64,000 nucleotides of DNA. Origin: Tersicoccus solisilvae (GTDB lineage: Bacteria; Actinomycetota; Actinomycetes; Actinomycetales; Micrococcaceae). The position numbers were made by a program, and so were the translations under genes. Below are positions 1 through 8,319 of the stretch, piece after piece. Each line of letters opens with the position of its first letter. Within the stretch, counting starts at the first letter, position 1. Location: contig NZ_BMJI01000003.1 of NCBI RefSeq assembly GCF_014643255.1, positions 124,001 through 188,000 on the forward strand. The letters run 5' to 3'. The notes below the pieces were generated by a model. It saw nothing but the letters and a program-made list of their open reading frames with translations, made no database searches and was not told where the DNA came from.

Positions 1-8
1 TCAGCCAT
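1..8 (-). CDS. Start of an unidentified CDS running off the left edge
   Basis: On the minus strand an ATG at 8-6 is followed by GCT and then leaves the window. A purine-rich GAGAGAGACC stretch just upstream could be its ribosome binding site. It would follow the ornithine-cyclodeaminase-like gene by about 15 bases, as in an operon. Only two codons are visible, so nothing can be said about function. Confidence 0.35.
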
Positions 9-23
9 GGTCTCTCTCTCGTG

Positions 24-1031
24 TCACTTGCGGATGGTGAGGATGCCGACGGGCAACGGGGTGCCCAGGCCCCGTTCGACGGCGAGTTCGTACAGCGACT
101 CGGCCAGGACGATGTCCTGGAACCCGCTGCCCGTGGATTTGTAGATGGCGATGCCGTGTCCGGGCCGTCCGGCCCGTCCGCCGAGCAGGTCGTGCAGCGA
201 CACGGTGACCGCTGCGGGATCGTGGCCGGCCCGCCGTGCGGCGATCAGGTCGCCGCTGTCGTGCAGCACTTCCTCCATCGCGTCGGCCACCACGAGGGCG
301 GCCCGGCCGACGAGTGCCGGATCGAGTTCGAACTGTGACGGCGTGGTGGAGCCGACCGAGACGATGGTCGCGTCGTCGCCCACCCACTCCGAGAGCACGG
401 TCGGCGTATCGTCCCGCGAGCGGGCCGCCGCCAGCACCAGGCCGGCACCCTCGACGGCGTCGCGGGCGGTCTCGACCGCGGTGATCGGCAGGCCGAGCTC
501 TTCCCCCAGTTCCTCGGCGAAGCGTTCGCGGTTCGCTCGGGTCGGACTCGAGACACGCGCCGCCGTGATGTCGGCGACCCGCGAGGCGGCGCGCAGCTGC
601 GCGCGGGCCTCGAATCCGGAGCCGACGACGGCCGCCGTGACCGGACCGCCCGGCAGCAACGCGGTGAGGGCCGCCGCAGCGGTCCCGGCCGTCCGCAGCC
701 CCGTGACGCGGTTGCCGTCGACGAGGGCGGCGAGCCGGGAGTCCTGCTGGTCGAAGAGCGTGATGAGATAGCTGGCAAGGCCGTTGCGCATGGAGGCGGC
801 GATCGTCTTGGATCCGGCGAATCGCGCCCCGGGAGGGGCCGACGTCATCACCCGCTGCCAACCGGCGGCCGTCGAGGCGACCGCCCGCTCGGGAGTCGTC
901 CCGGGCACGTCCCCGCGGAGGTAGGCCTCCCGGAGGGCGGCGATCACGCGGTCCCAGTCGGCGAGCGCGGCGACGTCCTCATCGGTGAGGAACAGCGTCG
1001 CGGGCTCCGCGCGGAATCCGTCATCGGTCAT
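24..1031 (-). CDS. Ornithine cyclodeaminase / mu-crystallin family protein
   Basis: 335 residues, the usual length of the ornithine cyclodeaminase/mu-crystallin family. These NAD(P)-dependent enzymes act on amino or imino acids (ornithine cyclodeaminase, alanine dehydrogenase, ketimine reductase). The Rossmann region VVGSGFEARAQ (about residue 135) follows an N-terminal part with the family-typical FAGSKTIAAS and VTGLRTAGTAAA segments. Late motifs SVGSTTPSQFELDP and VVADAMEEVLHDSGD also fit. The start ATG overlaps the end of the upstream GntR gene by 11 bases, so the two are co-transcribed. The substrate cannot be read from the sequence; in this catabolic cluster an imine or keto-acid role is only an inference. 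Confidence 0.85.
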   Translation of the reverse strand: MTDDGFRAEPATLFLTDEDVAALADWDRVIAALREAYLRGDVPGTTPERAVASTAAGWQRVMTSAPPGARFAGSKTIAASMRNGLASYLITLFDQQDSRLAALVDGNRVTGLRTAGTAAAALTALLPGGPVTAAVVGSGFEARAQLRAASRVADITAARVSSPTRANRERFAEELGEELGLPITAVETARDAVEGAGLVLAAARSRDDTPTVLSEWVGDDATIVSVGSTTPSQFELDPALVGRAALVVADAMEEVLHDSGDLIAARRAGHDPAAVTVSLHDLLGGRAGRPGHGIAIYKSTGSGFQDIVLAESLYELAVERGLGTPLPVGILTIRK

Positions 1032-1719
1032 GGTTCAACTCCGTTCGGTTCTCGGCGACGACGTCCGCGAGGAGGCCGTCGGCCAGGGATTGGACGCCAC
1101 CGCGCATCGCGAGGAAGCTTTCCCAGAGATGCCGCCGGGTGACAGCGCACGCGGCCGGCGGGTCGCGTCGTGCACAGGCCGCGAGGATCTCGGCGTGGAA
1201 TGCCGCGGCCGTGTCGTTCTTCACCTCCACGTGCAGGCGGATACGGTCCGCCTCGTCCTGGAGGATCGTGATCAGCCGTGACAGTGTCGGGCTGTCGGCG
1301 GCGTCGTAGACGATGCCGTGGAACTCACGGTTCAGACGATTGAAGGCCTCGGCGTCCGGCGCTCGAGAGACGATGTCCAGATGGATCCGTCGCATCCGCT
1401 CGACGTCCCCGTCGGACAGCCGCGGCACGCCCAGCAGCGTCGCCCGCCCCTCGAGATCGATGCGCAACGCCGTGATCTCCTCGAGCTGATTCGGGTCGAT
1501 GCCGGTGACCACCGTGCCGCGGTAGGGCTGGCGGGTGACCAGGCCCAGTGCCTCCAGCTGGAGGATCGCCTCGCGCACGGGCGTGTGGCTGACACCGAGT
1601 TCGGCGCACAGGTCGTTGATCTCGACGCGCGCGCCGGCGACGAGTTCCCCGGTGACGATGCGGTCACGGAGCACGCGGACCACCTGGTCCGTCATCCGTC
1701 GGGGCTGCAGTGCCGTCAT
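1021..1719 (-). CDS. GntR family transcriptional regulator, FCD (FadR) type
   Basis: 232 residues from the ATG at 1719. An N-terminal winged HTH (LRDRIVTGELVAGARVEIND, LGVSHTPVREAILQLEALGL) is followed by an all-helical FCD ligand-binding domain with histidines in REFHGIVYD, FHAEILAAC and RRHLWESF that could bind metal or ligand. The frame stays open far upstream, but homology starts here. An in-frame ATG at 1734 overlaps the heptamer repeat at 1733-1753, so 1719 is preferred, with GGTG as a weak ribosome binding site. The gene is divergent from the aldehyde dehydrogenase and overlaps the next gene. It probably represses these genes in response to an acidic metabolite. Confidence 0.88.
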   Translation of the reverse strand: MTALQPRRMTDQVVRVLRDRIVTGELVAGARVEINDLCAELGVSHTPVREAILQLEALGLVTRQPYRGTVVTGIDPNQLEEITALRIDLEGRATLLGVPRLSDGDVERMRRIHLDIVSRAPDAEAFNRLNREFHGIVYDAADSPTLSRLITILQDEADRIRLHVEVKNDTAAAFHAEILAACARRDPPAACAVTRRHLWESFLAMRGGVQSLADGLLADVVAENRTELNHDR

Positions 1720-1732
1720 GTTCACCAGAGTC

Positions 1733-1753
1733 ATCGAATATCGAATATCGAAC
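1733..1753. promoter_or_regulatory. Three tandem ATCGAA(T/C) heptamers, candidate GntR operator
   Basis: Three head-to-tail heptamers (ATCGAAT, ATCGAAT, ATCGAAC) lie directly upstream of the GntR start, in the GntR/aldehyde dehydrogenase divergent region. The spacing, well under one helical turn, and the A/T richness against the GC-rich background suggest an autoregulatory operator. This is inferred from position only. Confidence 0.45.
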
Positions 1754-1766
1754 CAGTCGCTCGGGA

Positions 1767-1780
1767 GCATGCCAGTCATC
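1767..1780 (-). promoter_or_regulatory. GATG-N5-YAT dyad, cluster site 1
   Basis: The minus strand reads GATGACTGGCATGC, matching sites at 7259, 8196, 17464, 17515 and 19629 (consensus GATG-NNNNN-YAT). It lies between the divergent GntR and aldehyde dehydrogenase genes, where a regulator could control both. It is probably bound by the LysR protein at 7266 or the GntR protein at 1021. Confidence 0.45.
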
Positions 1781-1857
1781 GTCGTTCGCGATGGCTTCCG
1801 AGTGCGGCGCCACCGTACGCTCGCCGGGAAGCCCGACCCTTCCCAGAGGAGCACCCC

Positions 1858-3234
1858 ATGGCCATCGCGACGACCAACCCGTTCACGGGTCAGACGGAAA
1901 AAACCTTCGACGCCCACTCCGAGGAGGAGGTGGAACGGCGAATCGCCGCCGCGCAGGCCGCGTTCGATGCGCTCCGCGGCACGTCGTTCGCCCAGCGCTC
2001 GGAGTGGATGCTCGCCGCAGCTCAGCTTCTCGAAGACGACGTCGAGGTGCTCAGTCGCCTGGTCACCCTGGAGATGGGCCGACCGATCACCGGTGCCCGC
2101 GCCGAGGTGCTGAAGTCGGCGAAGGGACTTCGCTTCTATGCTCAGCATGCCGAGGAGTTCCTCGCCCCGGAGCCACTCGCCGACCCGTCGGCCGTGAACG
2201 CATCGGCCGCCGGCACCCGCTACGCCCCGATCGGGGTAGTCCTTGCCGTCATGCCGTGGAACTACCCGCTGTGGCAGGTCCTGCGGTTCGCCGGCCCCGC
2301 CTTGATGGCCGGGAACACCGGGCTGCTCAAGCATGCGTCGAACGTCCCTCAGACGGCGCTGTACCTCGACACGCTCTTCGAGCGGGCGGGCTTCCCCGCC
2401 GGCGCGTTCCACAGCCTGCTCATCCCCGCCTCCCGGGTAGAGGCGGTTCTGCGTGACCCGCGCGTCAAGGCCACCACCCTGACCGGCTCCGAGCCCGCCG
2501 GCCGGTCACTGGCCTCGATCGCCGGCTCCGAGGTCAAGCACGTCGTGCTCGAACTCGGAGGATCCGACCCCTTCGTGGTGATGCCCAGTGCCGACGTCGA
2601 ACGCGCCGCCACGGTCGCGGTCACGGCACGCAATCAGAACAACGGTCAGTCGTGCATCGCGGCCAAGCGCTTCATCGTGCACCGGGACGTCTACGACGAG
2701 TTCACCCGGCTGTTCGCCGAGAAGGTCGCGGCCCTGACCGTCGGCGACCCCTTCGACGAGTCGACCGAGGTGGGGCCGGTGGCGACGGAGTCCGGACGTG
2801 ACGAACTGGCGGAGCAGGTGACGGATGCCGTCACCAAGGGCGCCGAGGTGCTCGCCGGCGGTCGGGTGCCGCAGCGCGCCGGGTGGTTCTACGAGCCGAC
2901 GGTGCTGGCCGGAATCACGCCGGCGATGCGGCTGTACCTGGAGGAGGCCTTCGGGCCGGTGGCGTCCGTGTACCGGGCGGAGAGCCGTGAGGACGCGCTG
3001 CGCATCGCCAACGGCACGACCTTCGGCCTCAGCTCCGCCGTCTGGACGCAGGATGCGGACGAGGAGGAGTGGTTCGTGCAGAACCTCGACGCCGGAGCCG
3101 TGTTCGTCAACGGCATGACGGCGTCCCATCCCGAGCTGCCCTTCGGCGGAGTGAAGGCCTCCGGTGTCGGCCGCGAACTCGCGGCCGCCGGCATCCGCGA
3201 GTTCTGCAATCTCAAGACGGTGTGGAGGGCCTGA
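1858..3234 (+). CDS. NAD(P)-dependent aldehyde dehydrogenase, succinate-semialdehyde-dehydrogenase-like
   Basis: 458 residues. It oxidises an aldehyde to the carboxylate. The ATG at 1858 follows a good AGAGGAG site. Visible motifs: VMPWNYPLWQ (cofactor/substrate tunnel), LTGSEPAGRSLA, the general-base glutamate in LELGGSDPF, the nucleophilic cysteine in NNGQSCIAAKRF, and LEEAFGPVASVY near the end. Length and N-terminus (NPFTGQTEKTF) resemble GabD1-type succinate semialdehyde dehydrogenases, but the cluster context suggests an aldehyde from ring-cleavage catabolism. It is transcribed away from the GntR gene and ends at a strong hairpin. Confidence 0.92.
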   Translation: MAIATTNPFTGQTEKTFDAHSEEEVERRIAAAQAAFDALRGTSFAQRSEWMLAAAQLLEDDVEVLSRLVTLEMGRPITGARAEVLKSAKGLRFYAQHAEEFLAPEPLADPSAVNASAAGTRYAPIGVVLAVMPWNYPLWQVLRFAGPALMAGNTGLLKHASNVPQTALYLDTLFERAGFPAGAFHSLLIPASRVEAVLRDPRVKATTLTGSEPAGRSLASIAGSEVKHVVLELGGSDPFVVMPSADVERAATVAVTARNQNNGQSCIAAKRFIVHRDVYDEFTRLFAEKVAALTVGDPFDESTEVGPVATESGRDELAEQVTDAVTKGAEVLAGGRVPQRAGWFYEPTVLAGITPAMRLYLEEAFGPVASVYRAESREDALRIANGTTFGLSSAVWTQDADEEEWFVQNLDAGAVFVNGMTASHPELPFGGVKASGVGRELAAAGIREFCNLKTVWRA

Positions 3235-3300
3235 CCCCACGGTTCGGACTCCCCGCCTGGTGCTCATGAGCGCCGGCACACTGATCGAGGACGCCAACTC

Positions 3301-3343
3301 GAGCGGAGGGCCTCAGGTCGAGCCGACCTGAGGCACTCCGCTC
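3301..3343. terminator. Bidirectional hairpin between convergent genes
   Basis: A near-perfect stem (GAGCGGAG...CCTCAGGTCG with CGACCTGAGG...CTCCGCTC, one mismatch) with a 3-base loop lies between the convergent aldehyde dehydrogenase and oxidoreductase genes. There is no clear T-run, which is common in actinobacteria. The rest of 3235-3461 shows no gene. Confidence 0.7.
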
Positions 3344-3461
3344 CAGCCGTGCCACGTCGACGGCAAGGACGGGTCGTTCCGGCCGCCGCGTGAGGAGAAC
3401 GTCTCCGAGCCGGGCAGGCCCGATCAGACGCGGTGAACCGCGCCGGATCATCTCGGCCTCG

Positions 3462-4376
3462 TCAGGGGACGACCACGATCTTTCCCGGCGCGTGGGAGGA
3501 CTCCAGGGTCTGGAAGGCGGCGACGATCTCGCCGAGGGGGAAGACCTGCGCGACGGGGAAGGCGATCCGACCGGAGGCGATCTCCTCGGCCAGAGCAGCC
3601 AGGTTGGCGGCGGTGCGGGCCTCGCGCTCGACGTTCTGAACGCCGAGTTCGTCGACCGCGTCATAGGCGGCGATCGCGACCATCCGCTCCACCGGAACGC
3701 CCAGGGCCACGCCGGCGTCCAGCGCGTCGCGTCCGTGACAGTCGTGGACCGCGGTCACCGCTCCGAGCGCGCGCACGCGATCGGCCAGACCCGGGCCATG
3801 GGCGACCGGCACCACGCCGACCGAGCGAAGCAGGTCGTGGTGGCGCGGTGACGCAGACCCGATCACGGTCGCACCGGCGGCCAACGCCAGCTGCGCCGCA
3901 ACGAAGCCGACGGCGCCCGTGGCACCTCCGACCAGCACGGTGTCTCCCGCTCCGACCGGCACCGTCGCGATCACCGACACGGCGGTCAGGCCCGCCACGT
4001 TGAGGCCCCCGGCCGCTTCCACCGACAGCCCGCCCGGGCGTTTCGAGAGATCGGACACGCGTGCGACGGCCTGTTCGGCAGCAGAACCCGCAGCGCGGCC
4101 CAACACGTCGTCTCCGACGCGGACCGCGGTTCCATCCCAGTAGACGGCGTCGTCGCCCACCGCGACGACGGTGCCGGCCACGTCCGAGCAGATGCGGCGC
4201 GGGAATGGATCGTCCGAAAGGACGAACCCGCCGCGCAGCTTGGCGTCGAAGGGGTTGAGCCCGGCGGCGCGCACCCGCACCACGGCTTCTCCGACACCGG
4301 GTTCCGGCTGCGGGGTCTCCGCCAGATGGAGGGTCTCCGGCCCGCCCGTGCGATCGTACTGCGCTGTCAACGTCAT
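3462..4376 (-). CDS. Zinc-independent quinone-oxidoreductase-like MDR protein
   Basis: 304 residues of the medium-chain dehydrogenase/reductase superfamily, quinone oxidoreductase type, NADPH-dependent. The N-terminal GroES-like part has GLNPFDAKLRGG and DVAGTVVAVG. The Rossmann domain has VLVGGATGAVGFVAAQLA (about residue 150). No catalytic zinc ligands are seen. The ATG at 4376 is preceded by AAGGAGAG, which rules out the longer reading. It lies 10 bases downstream of the RpiB-like gene and is probably in one operon with the RpiB-like and MFS genes. Enone or quinone reduction is the family activity; the substrate here is unknown. Confidence 0.85.
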   Translation of the reverse strand: MTLTAQYDRTGGPETLHLAETPQPEPGVGEAVVRVRAAGLNPFDAKLRGGFVLSDDPFPRRICSDVAGTVVAVGDDAVYWDGTAVRVGDDVLGRAAGSAAEQAVARVSDLSKRPGGLSVEAAGGLNVAGLTAVSVIATVPVGAGDTVLVGGATGAVGFVAAQLALAAGATVIGSASPRHHDLLRSVGVVPVAHGPGLADRVRALGAVTAVHDCHGRDALDAGVALGVPVERMVAIAAYDAVDELGVQNVEREARTAANLAALAEEIASGRIAFPVAQVFPLGEIVAAFQTLESSHAPGKIVVVP

Positions 4377-4386
4377 GACCTCTCCT

Positions 4387-4908
4387 TCACTCGCTGTACT
4401 GGCGGGCAATCTGCTCCGGCTCGAGCTGCACCGCCCAGCCCTCGATCGTGCCCGCGTTCTCGTACTCCTCGATCTGGAGGATGCGGCGGCCATGATCGAC
4501 CACGTGCTCCAGTCCCGTCGTGATGAAGGCGTTCAGCGTGAGCCAGGCCACCTGCTCGTCGGCGTCCCCGCCGAGCACCAGCACGTTGGCATCGACCACC
4601 CGACGCGTGGCGATCGCGACGTTCGGCGACGTGGCCGGCACCGCGCGCGCCCCGTTGACCTTGTTGGCGGCCACGACCCCGGCGGCGGGCTCCTCCACGA
4701 CGAGCACGGCGAAGGCATCGATGCCGGCGTCCTGGTCCTCGACGACGGCTCGCCCGACGCGAATCGCCTGCACCGGGTAGTCGTCGCCCGGGTCGACGGC
4801 GTCGGCGCCGTGCCAGATCACGTCGTGCCCCGCGCCCTCGGCGCGCTGCTGCAGGGCTCGGCCCAGCTCGTAGCCGCCGTGATCCGCGGTCAGGTGAATA
4901 CGTCTCAT
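4387..4908 (-). CDS. RpiB/LacAB-fold protein lacking catalytic residues
   Basis: 173 residues. The N-terminus IHLTADHGGYELGRAL and the AANKVNGARA and DANVLVLGG segments place it in the RpiB/LacA/LacB sugar-phosphate isomerase family. In true RpiB the loop before AANK is CGTGxG-like and carries the catalytic cysteine; here it reads VVEEPAAGV. The conserved histidine before the DANVL segment is also replaced (RRVVDANVL). Classical ribose-5-phosphate isomerase activity is therefore doubtful. The gene sits between an MFS exporter and an oxidoreductase in a catabolic operon, so a related aldose/ketose-type or non-sugar isomerisation, or a binding role, is possible. Confidence 0.75.
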   Translation of the reverse strand: MRRIHLTADHGGYELGRALQQRAEGAGHDVIWHGADAVDPGDDYPVQAIRVGRAVVEDQDAGIDAFAVLVVEEPAAGVVAANKVNGARAVPATSPNVAIATRRVVDANVLVLGGDADEQVAWLTLNAFITTGLEHVVDHGRRILQIEEYENAGTIEGWAVQLEPEQIARQYSE

Positions 4909-4914
4909 GATGTG

Positions 4915-6198
4915 TCAGCTCCCAGGTGATTCGATCGAAGTGGTTGATGCGGAAGTAGGGGGTGCGGAGTTGGTTGATGCGGAGGTGGTGGGCCGGAACA
5001 CGATCCAGCCGCCCCAGGCCACCGCGGTACCCGCGACGACCACGGTGGCCAGGGGCGCCAGGCTCCTGCCACCGCCCAGGACGGCCAACGGCGCCACGAT
5101 CCCGGCGACGACGAACCGCACCGCACCGACGAGGGCCAGTGCTGTACCGGCGACGGCGCGGAGCTGCTGGACGGCGACGGCGAGGGCCGGGCCGATGTAC
5201 GGCCCGCACGCGGTGGCGAGACAGAAGAAGCCGAGCAGGATGAGCCATACCGACCGTGACCGGCCGAGAGCCGCTGCCGCGACGAGGACCGTGCCGACGG
5301 TGAGCACCGCCAGCCCCACGCCGAGGATCCTGTGACCGCTCCAATGGCCGGAGAGCCGCGCCGTGAGCAGTCCACTGAGCAGCAGGCCCATGCCGTTCAC
5401 GGCGAAAGTGATGGCATAGGCCCCGGGGGTGAAGCCGAGGCCCGTCTGGAGCACATGCGACGAAGCGGCGATATAGGCGAAGCTCGCTGCGAAGGCCGCC
5501 CACACGGTGGTCGCTCCGCACCAGAAGGTCCGCGACCGTGCCGCCGTCGCGATCGAGCCCGGCACTGCCCGGAGCCCTCCGCGTACGCGGCGCTCGACCG
5601 GCAGCGACTCGGGCACGGCGGCGAGCAGTCCGACGAAGGTCAGGGCCGCGGCGACGGCCACCCCGACGAAGATGCCGCGCCACCCCCACGCCAGCATCAG
5701 CAGCACGCCGGCGACCGGAGCAGCGATCGGACCCACCGCCATCAGCGTTCCCAACAACGTGAACCCGCGCGTCAGCTCACGGCCGGCAGCCAGATCCGAG
5801 ATCACGGCGCGTCCGACCGTCGCACCGGTCGCCGCGCCGCAGCCCATCAGGAAGCAGGCCAGGATCAGCACCCACACTCCCGGTGACAACGCACACGCCA
5901 GGGCGAACAGTGCCATGGCCGCACTGCCGGCGAGCAGGGGGCGCCGGCGCCCGACGGCATCCGAGACGGGGCCCGAGAGCAACTGACCGGCGGCCATGCC
6001 GATCGTCACCGCGCTCAGCGAGAATTGCGTGCGGTCGGCGGCGGTTCCGAACTCCTCGGCGATCGTCGGCAGGGCGGGCAGGAAGATGTCCGTGGACAGC
6101 GGTCCGAGCATCGCCAGGGTGCCGACCGCCAGGAGCGGTGCCGGCGAGAGCCCACGTGCGGGCCCCGACAGGGACCTCGTGGTCAGCCGTGTGTGCAC
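4915..6198 (-). CDS. MFS transporter, Bcr/CflA drug-resistance subfamily
   Basis: 427 residues with about 12 membrane segments. The start region has LGPLSTDIFLPALPTI, typical of Bcr/CflA proton-driven exporters, followed by the loop 2-3 motif GPVSDAVGRRRPLL. The charged C-terminus after the last membrane segment is unusual: Thr/Ser/Ala-rich, with TTSAS and PTSAST repeats. In the DNA this is a short imperfect repeat of GGTTGATGCGGA(A/G)GT near 4940 and 4970. It starts the MFS - RpiB-like - oxidoreductase group and probably exports or imports the cluster substrate or an intermediate. Confidence 0.88.
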   Translation of the reverse strand: MHTRLTTRSLSGPARGLSPAPLLAVGTLAMLGPLSTDIFLPALPTIAEEFGTAADRTQFSLSAVTIGMAAGQLLSGPVSDAVGRRRPLLAGSAAMALFALACALSPGVWVLILACFLMGCGAATGATVGRAVISDLAAGRELTRGFTLLGTLMAVGPIAAPVAGVLLMLAWGWRGIFVGVAVAAALTFVGLLAAVPESLPVERRVRGGLRAVPGSIATAARSRTFWCGATTVWAAFAASFAYIAASSHVLQTGLGFTPGAYAITFAVNGMGLLLSGLLTARLSGHWSGHRILGVGLAVLTVGTVLVAAAALGRSRSVWLILLGFFCLATACGPYIGPALAVAVQQLRAVAGTALALVGAVRFVVAGIVAPLAVLGGGRSLAPLATVVVAGTAVAWGGWIVFRPTTSASTNSAPPTSASTTSIESPGS

Positions 6199-6222
6199 GA
6201 TCCGCGCCTGCGATCGTCGCCG

Positions 6223-7158
6223 CTAGACCGGCGGAGCGACGAACAGTCCCTCGTCGATGTCGTTGAACGACTCCCGGGCGACCAGCTCGCTCATCTCTGC
6301 GGCAGTGCCCCACTGGTCTTGCGTGGACATCAGGCTGGTGTCCATCCGCGAGGGGTGCCAGGTGTCCTCGTCGAGAACGGCCAGCTCGGTCGTGTACTCG
6401 ATGGTGTTCCCTGCCGGCGAGAGGAAGTACGCGAAGGTGTTGTCGCCGGCGTTGTGACGGCCCGGGCCCCAGATCATGCGAGTGCCTGCCCGGAGGATCT
6501 TGCCGGAGCCGCGCATCCACTCCTCGATCCCGCGCATCTCGAACGAGAGGTGATGGAGCGAATGATGGGGGCCCTGGGCGATCGCGATCGAGTGGTGGTT
6601 GCGGTTGCAACGCAGGAAGTGCATCAGGTCGACATCGGTGGGCGTGACCAGCGAGTCGGAGATGGTGAAGTCGAGATGGTCGATGTACCACTGGGCGCTG
6701 CCGGCCAGGTCTGCCGAGTTGAACACGACGTGAGACAGCTTCACCGGAATCGGTTCACGTTCGCGGATCTTCCGCGAGGCTCGCAGCTCGTAGTCGGTGG
6801 AGAACTCCAGGACCCGTCCGTCGCCGTCGAACACGCGGAAGCCGTAACCTCCGCCGGGTTGGGTGAGTTCCTGCGGCTCGTGGATGAACGTCACGTTTTC
6901 CGCGTGCAGCTTGTCGGCGAGCTTGTGCAGGTCCCTGCGGTTCTTCGTGGCCATCCCAACCAGATCGATCCGCTTCTCGTCATCGCGCAGGCGGAGGATG
7001 AACGGCTCCGGGGACCCCTCGGCGGCCAGGTGAACCAGGCCCTCGTCGCTCTGCACCGCGGTGAGCCCCCAGTGCTTGATGAAGAAGTTCTTCTCCTCCT
7101 CGAAATTGGGCACCGCCAGCGCGGCGTACCGCAGATGGGAGACCAGTCGTTCAGTCAT
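6223..7158 (-). CDS. Extradiol-type ring-cleavage dioxygenase, VOC superfamily
   Basis: 311 residues with two vicinal-oxygen-chelate modules, the layout of type I extradiol (2,3-dihydroxybiphenyl/catechol 2,3-) dioxygenases. Likely metal ligands lie in the C-terminal module: His in KLSHVVF, His in SLHHLSFEM and Glu in NTIEYTTE. A substrate-pocket histidine or tyrosine is plausible in NRNHHSIA. It probably cleaves a catechol-like ring with O2 and Fe(II) in the cytoplasm. It is the first gene of the leftward group and is divergent from the LysR gene. The exact substrate is not assignable. Confidence 0.85.
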   Translation of the reverse strand: MTERLVSHLRYAALAVPNFEEEKNFFIKHWGLTAVQSDEGLVHLAAEGSPEPFILRLRDDEKRIDLVGMATKNRRDLHKLADKLHAENVTFIHEPQELTQPGGGYGFRVFDGDGRVLEFSTDYELRASRKIREREPIPVKLSHVVFNSADLAGSAQWYIDHLDFTISDSLVTPTDVDLMHFLRCNRNHHSIAIAQGPHHSLHHLSFEMRGIEEWMRGSGKILRAGTRMIWGPGRHNAGDNTFAYFLSPAGNTIEYTTELAVLDEDTWHPSRMDTSLMSTQDQWGTAAEMSELVARESFNDIDEGLFVAPPV

Positions 7159-7258
7159 CGTCGACCTTTCCTCTCTGACCGCTGGACACCCATAGATGGG
7201 CGCCGTCCATTGGCACCGAGAGTAGGCGGGACTGCCTCACCCGACCATGTGGTGGGTC

Positions 7259-7272
7259 GAATACCATGCATC
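7259..7272 (-). promoter_or_regulatory. GATG-N5-YAT dyad, cluster site 2
   Basis: The minus strand reads GATGCATGGTATTC. It lies in the divergent region between the dioxygenase and the LysR gene and overlaps the annotated LysR ATG. This favours either an autorepressing site or use of the downstream GTG (7275) as the real LysR start. Confidence 0.45.
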
Positions 7273-8192
7273 GTGTGACTGGCACCGAACCCGATCTGAA
7301 CCTGCTCGTGGCGCTCCGTGCGCTGCTCGAGGAGGCGAACGTCACGCGGGCCGGCCAACGTATCGGCATGGGGCAGTCGACGATGTCCTCCGCCCTGGCC
7401 CGCCTGCGAGCGGTGTTCCAGGACGAACTGCTGGTGCGCATCGGTCGCGACTACGAACTCACCCCGCTGGCACGTGAGGTGCTTCCCCAGGTGCAGTTGA
7501 CGATTCCACTGATCGAGCAGGCACTGAACAAGGAAACGCCCTTCGACCCGGCGTTCGCCCGGCGCCGCTTCAGTTTCCAGCTGTCGGATTTCGCCGCCAT
7601 CGAGCTGCGTCCGTTGTTCAGTATCGCCACGTCCGCCGCGGGCGGGGTGTCGTTCGACCTCCAGCGCCTGCCGATCGCACCGACCGATGCGGACCGCGAC
7701 CTCCTCGGCCACGACTTCATCGTCGCGGTCCCCGGCATCGGCATCGAGGCGGAGAGCTTCGAACTCTTCCGGGATCACTACGTGGTCATCGCGGACCGCT
7801 CGAATCCCGTCGTCGGCGACGGCGCCATCTCGCTCGAGGACTTCCTTGCCAGTCCGCAGATCCGTTGTGATTTCGGCCGGTCCCACGTGACGCCGGCGGA
7901 ACGGCGGATGCGCGAACTGGATCTGCGCACGAACGTCCGGGTGACGACCTCGACGCTGCTGTCGATCCCTCTGATCGTCTCCGGAACCGCCCTCGTCGGG
8001 GTGGTGCCGAGCCGCCTCGTCGACCGGCTCGGCGGCCCGACCACCACCGTCGCCGTGCCCACGCCCTTTCCCCGCGTCGAAGTCATCGAGCGCCTGTGGT
8101 GGCATCCGACGCATCAGCACAACCCCGCTCACACCTGGCTCCGCGAACTCATCGCCGAAGCCGTCCGGGCCGAGGCCGTCTCCGCCCGCTGA
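7266..8192 (+). CDS. LysR family transcriptional regulator
   Basis: 308 residues. The N-terminal winged HTH has PDLNLLVALRALLEEANVT and QSTMSSALARLRAVF, followed by the LysR substrate-binding domain (FSFQLSDFAAIELRP, DLLGHDFIVAVPG). The ATG at 7266 overlaps a putative operator; an in-frame GTG at 7275 is an equally good start, and neither has a clear ribosome binding site. It is divergent from the extradiol dioxygenase and upstream of the monooxygenase operon. It is the obvious candidate to bind the GATG-N5-YAT sites across the cluster. Confidence 0.9.
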   Translation: MHRVTGTEPDLNLLVALRALLEEANVTRAGQRIGMGQSTMSSALARLRAVFQDELLVRIGRDYELTPLAREVLPQVQLTIPLIEQALNKETPFDPAFARRRFSFQLSDFAAIELRPLFSIATSAAGGVSFDLQRLPIAPTDADRDLLGHDFIVAVPGIGIEAESFELFRDHYVVIADRSNPVVGDGAISLEDFLASPQIRCDFGRSHVTPAERRMRELDLRTNVRVTTSTLLSIPLIVSGTALVGVVPSRLVDRLGGPTTTVAVPTPFPRVEVIERLWWHPTHQHNPAHTWLRELIAEAVRAEAVSAR

Positions 8193-8193
8193 G

Positions 8194-8230
8194 GCGATGG
8201 CAGCCATCGCCGCCGCCGTATGGCGGCGGC
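8194..8230. promoter_or_regulatory. Two adjacent palindromes upstream of the monooxygenase operon
   Basis: Immediately after the LysR stop is a perfect palindrome GCGATGGC-A-GCCATCGC (8194-8210), which is a symmetrical version of the GATG-N5-YAT site. A second palindrome follows, GCCGCCGCC-GTAT-GGCGGCGGC (8209-8230). The first fits an operator for the operon starting at 8320. The second could be a weak LysR terminator or a second operator. Confidence 0.45.
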
Positions 8231-8319
8231 CGTCGCGCGCCCCTAGCGTCGTCACCGGATGCGGGACGCAGGAGTCGTTCCGCGGATGTGACGAGGCATC
8301 CGTGAGGAGAGTGGCAACG

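Noticed and set aside
1021-2412. Long form of the GntR gene (463 codons)
   Set aside because: The extra N-terminus overlaps the aldehyde dehydrogenase antisense and has no similarity; the HTH begins at about 1690.
8209-8230. GC palindrome considered as the LysR terminator only
   Set aside because: No T-run, and it is directly joined to a second palindrome resembling the cluster operator, so it is reported as regulatory with low confidence.
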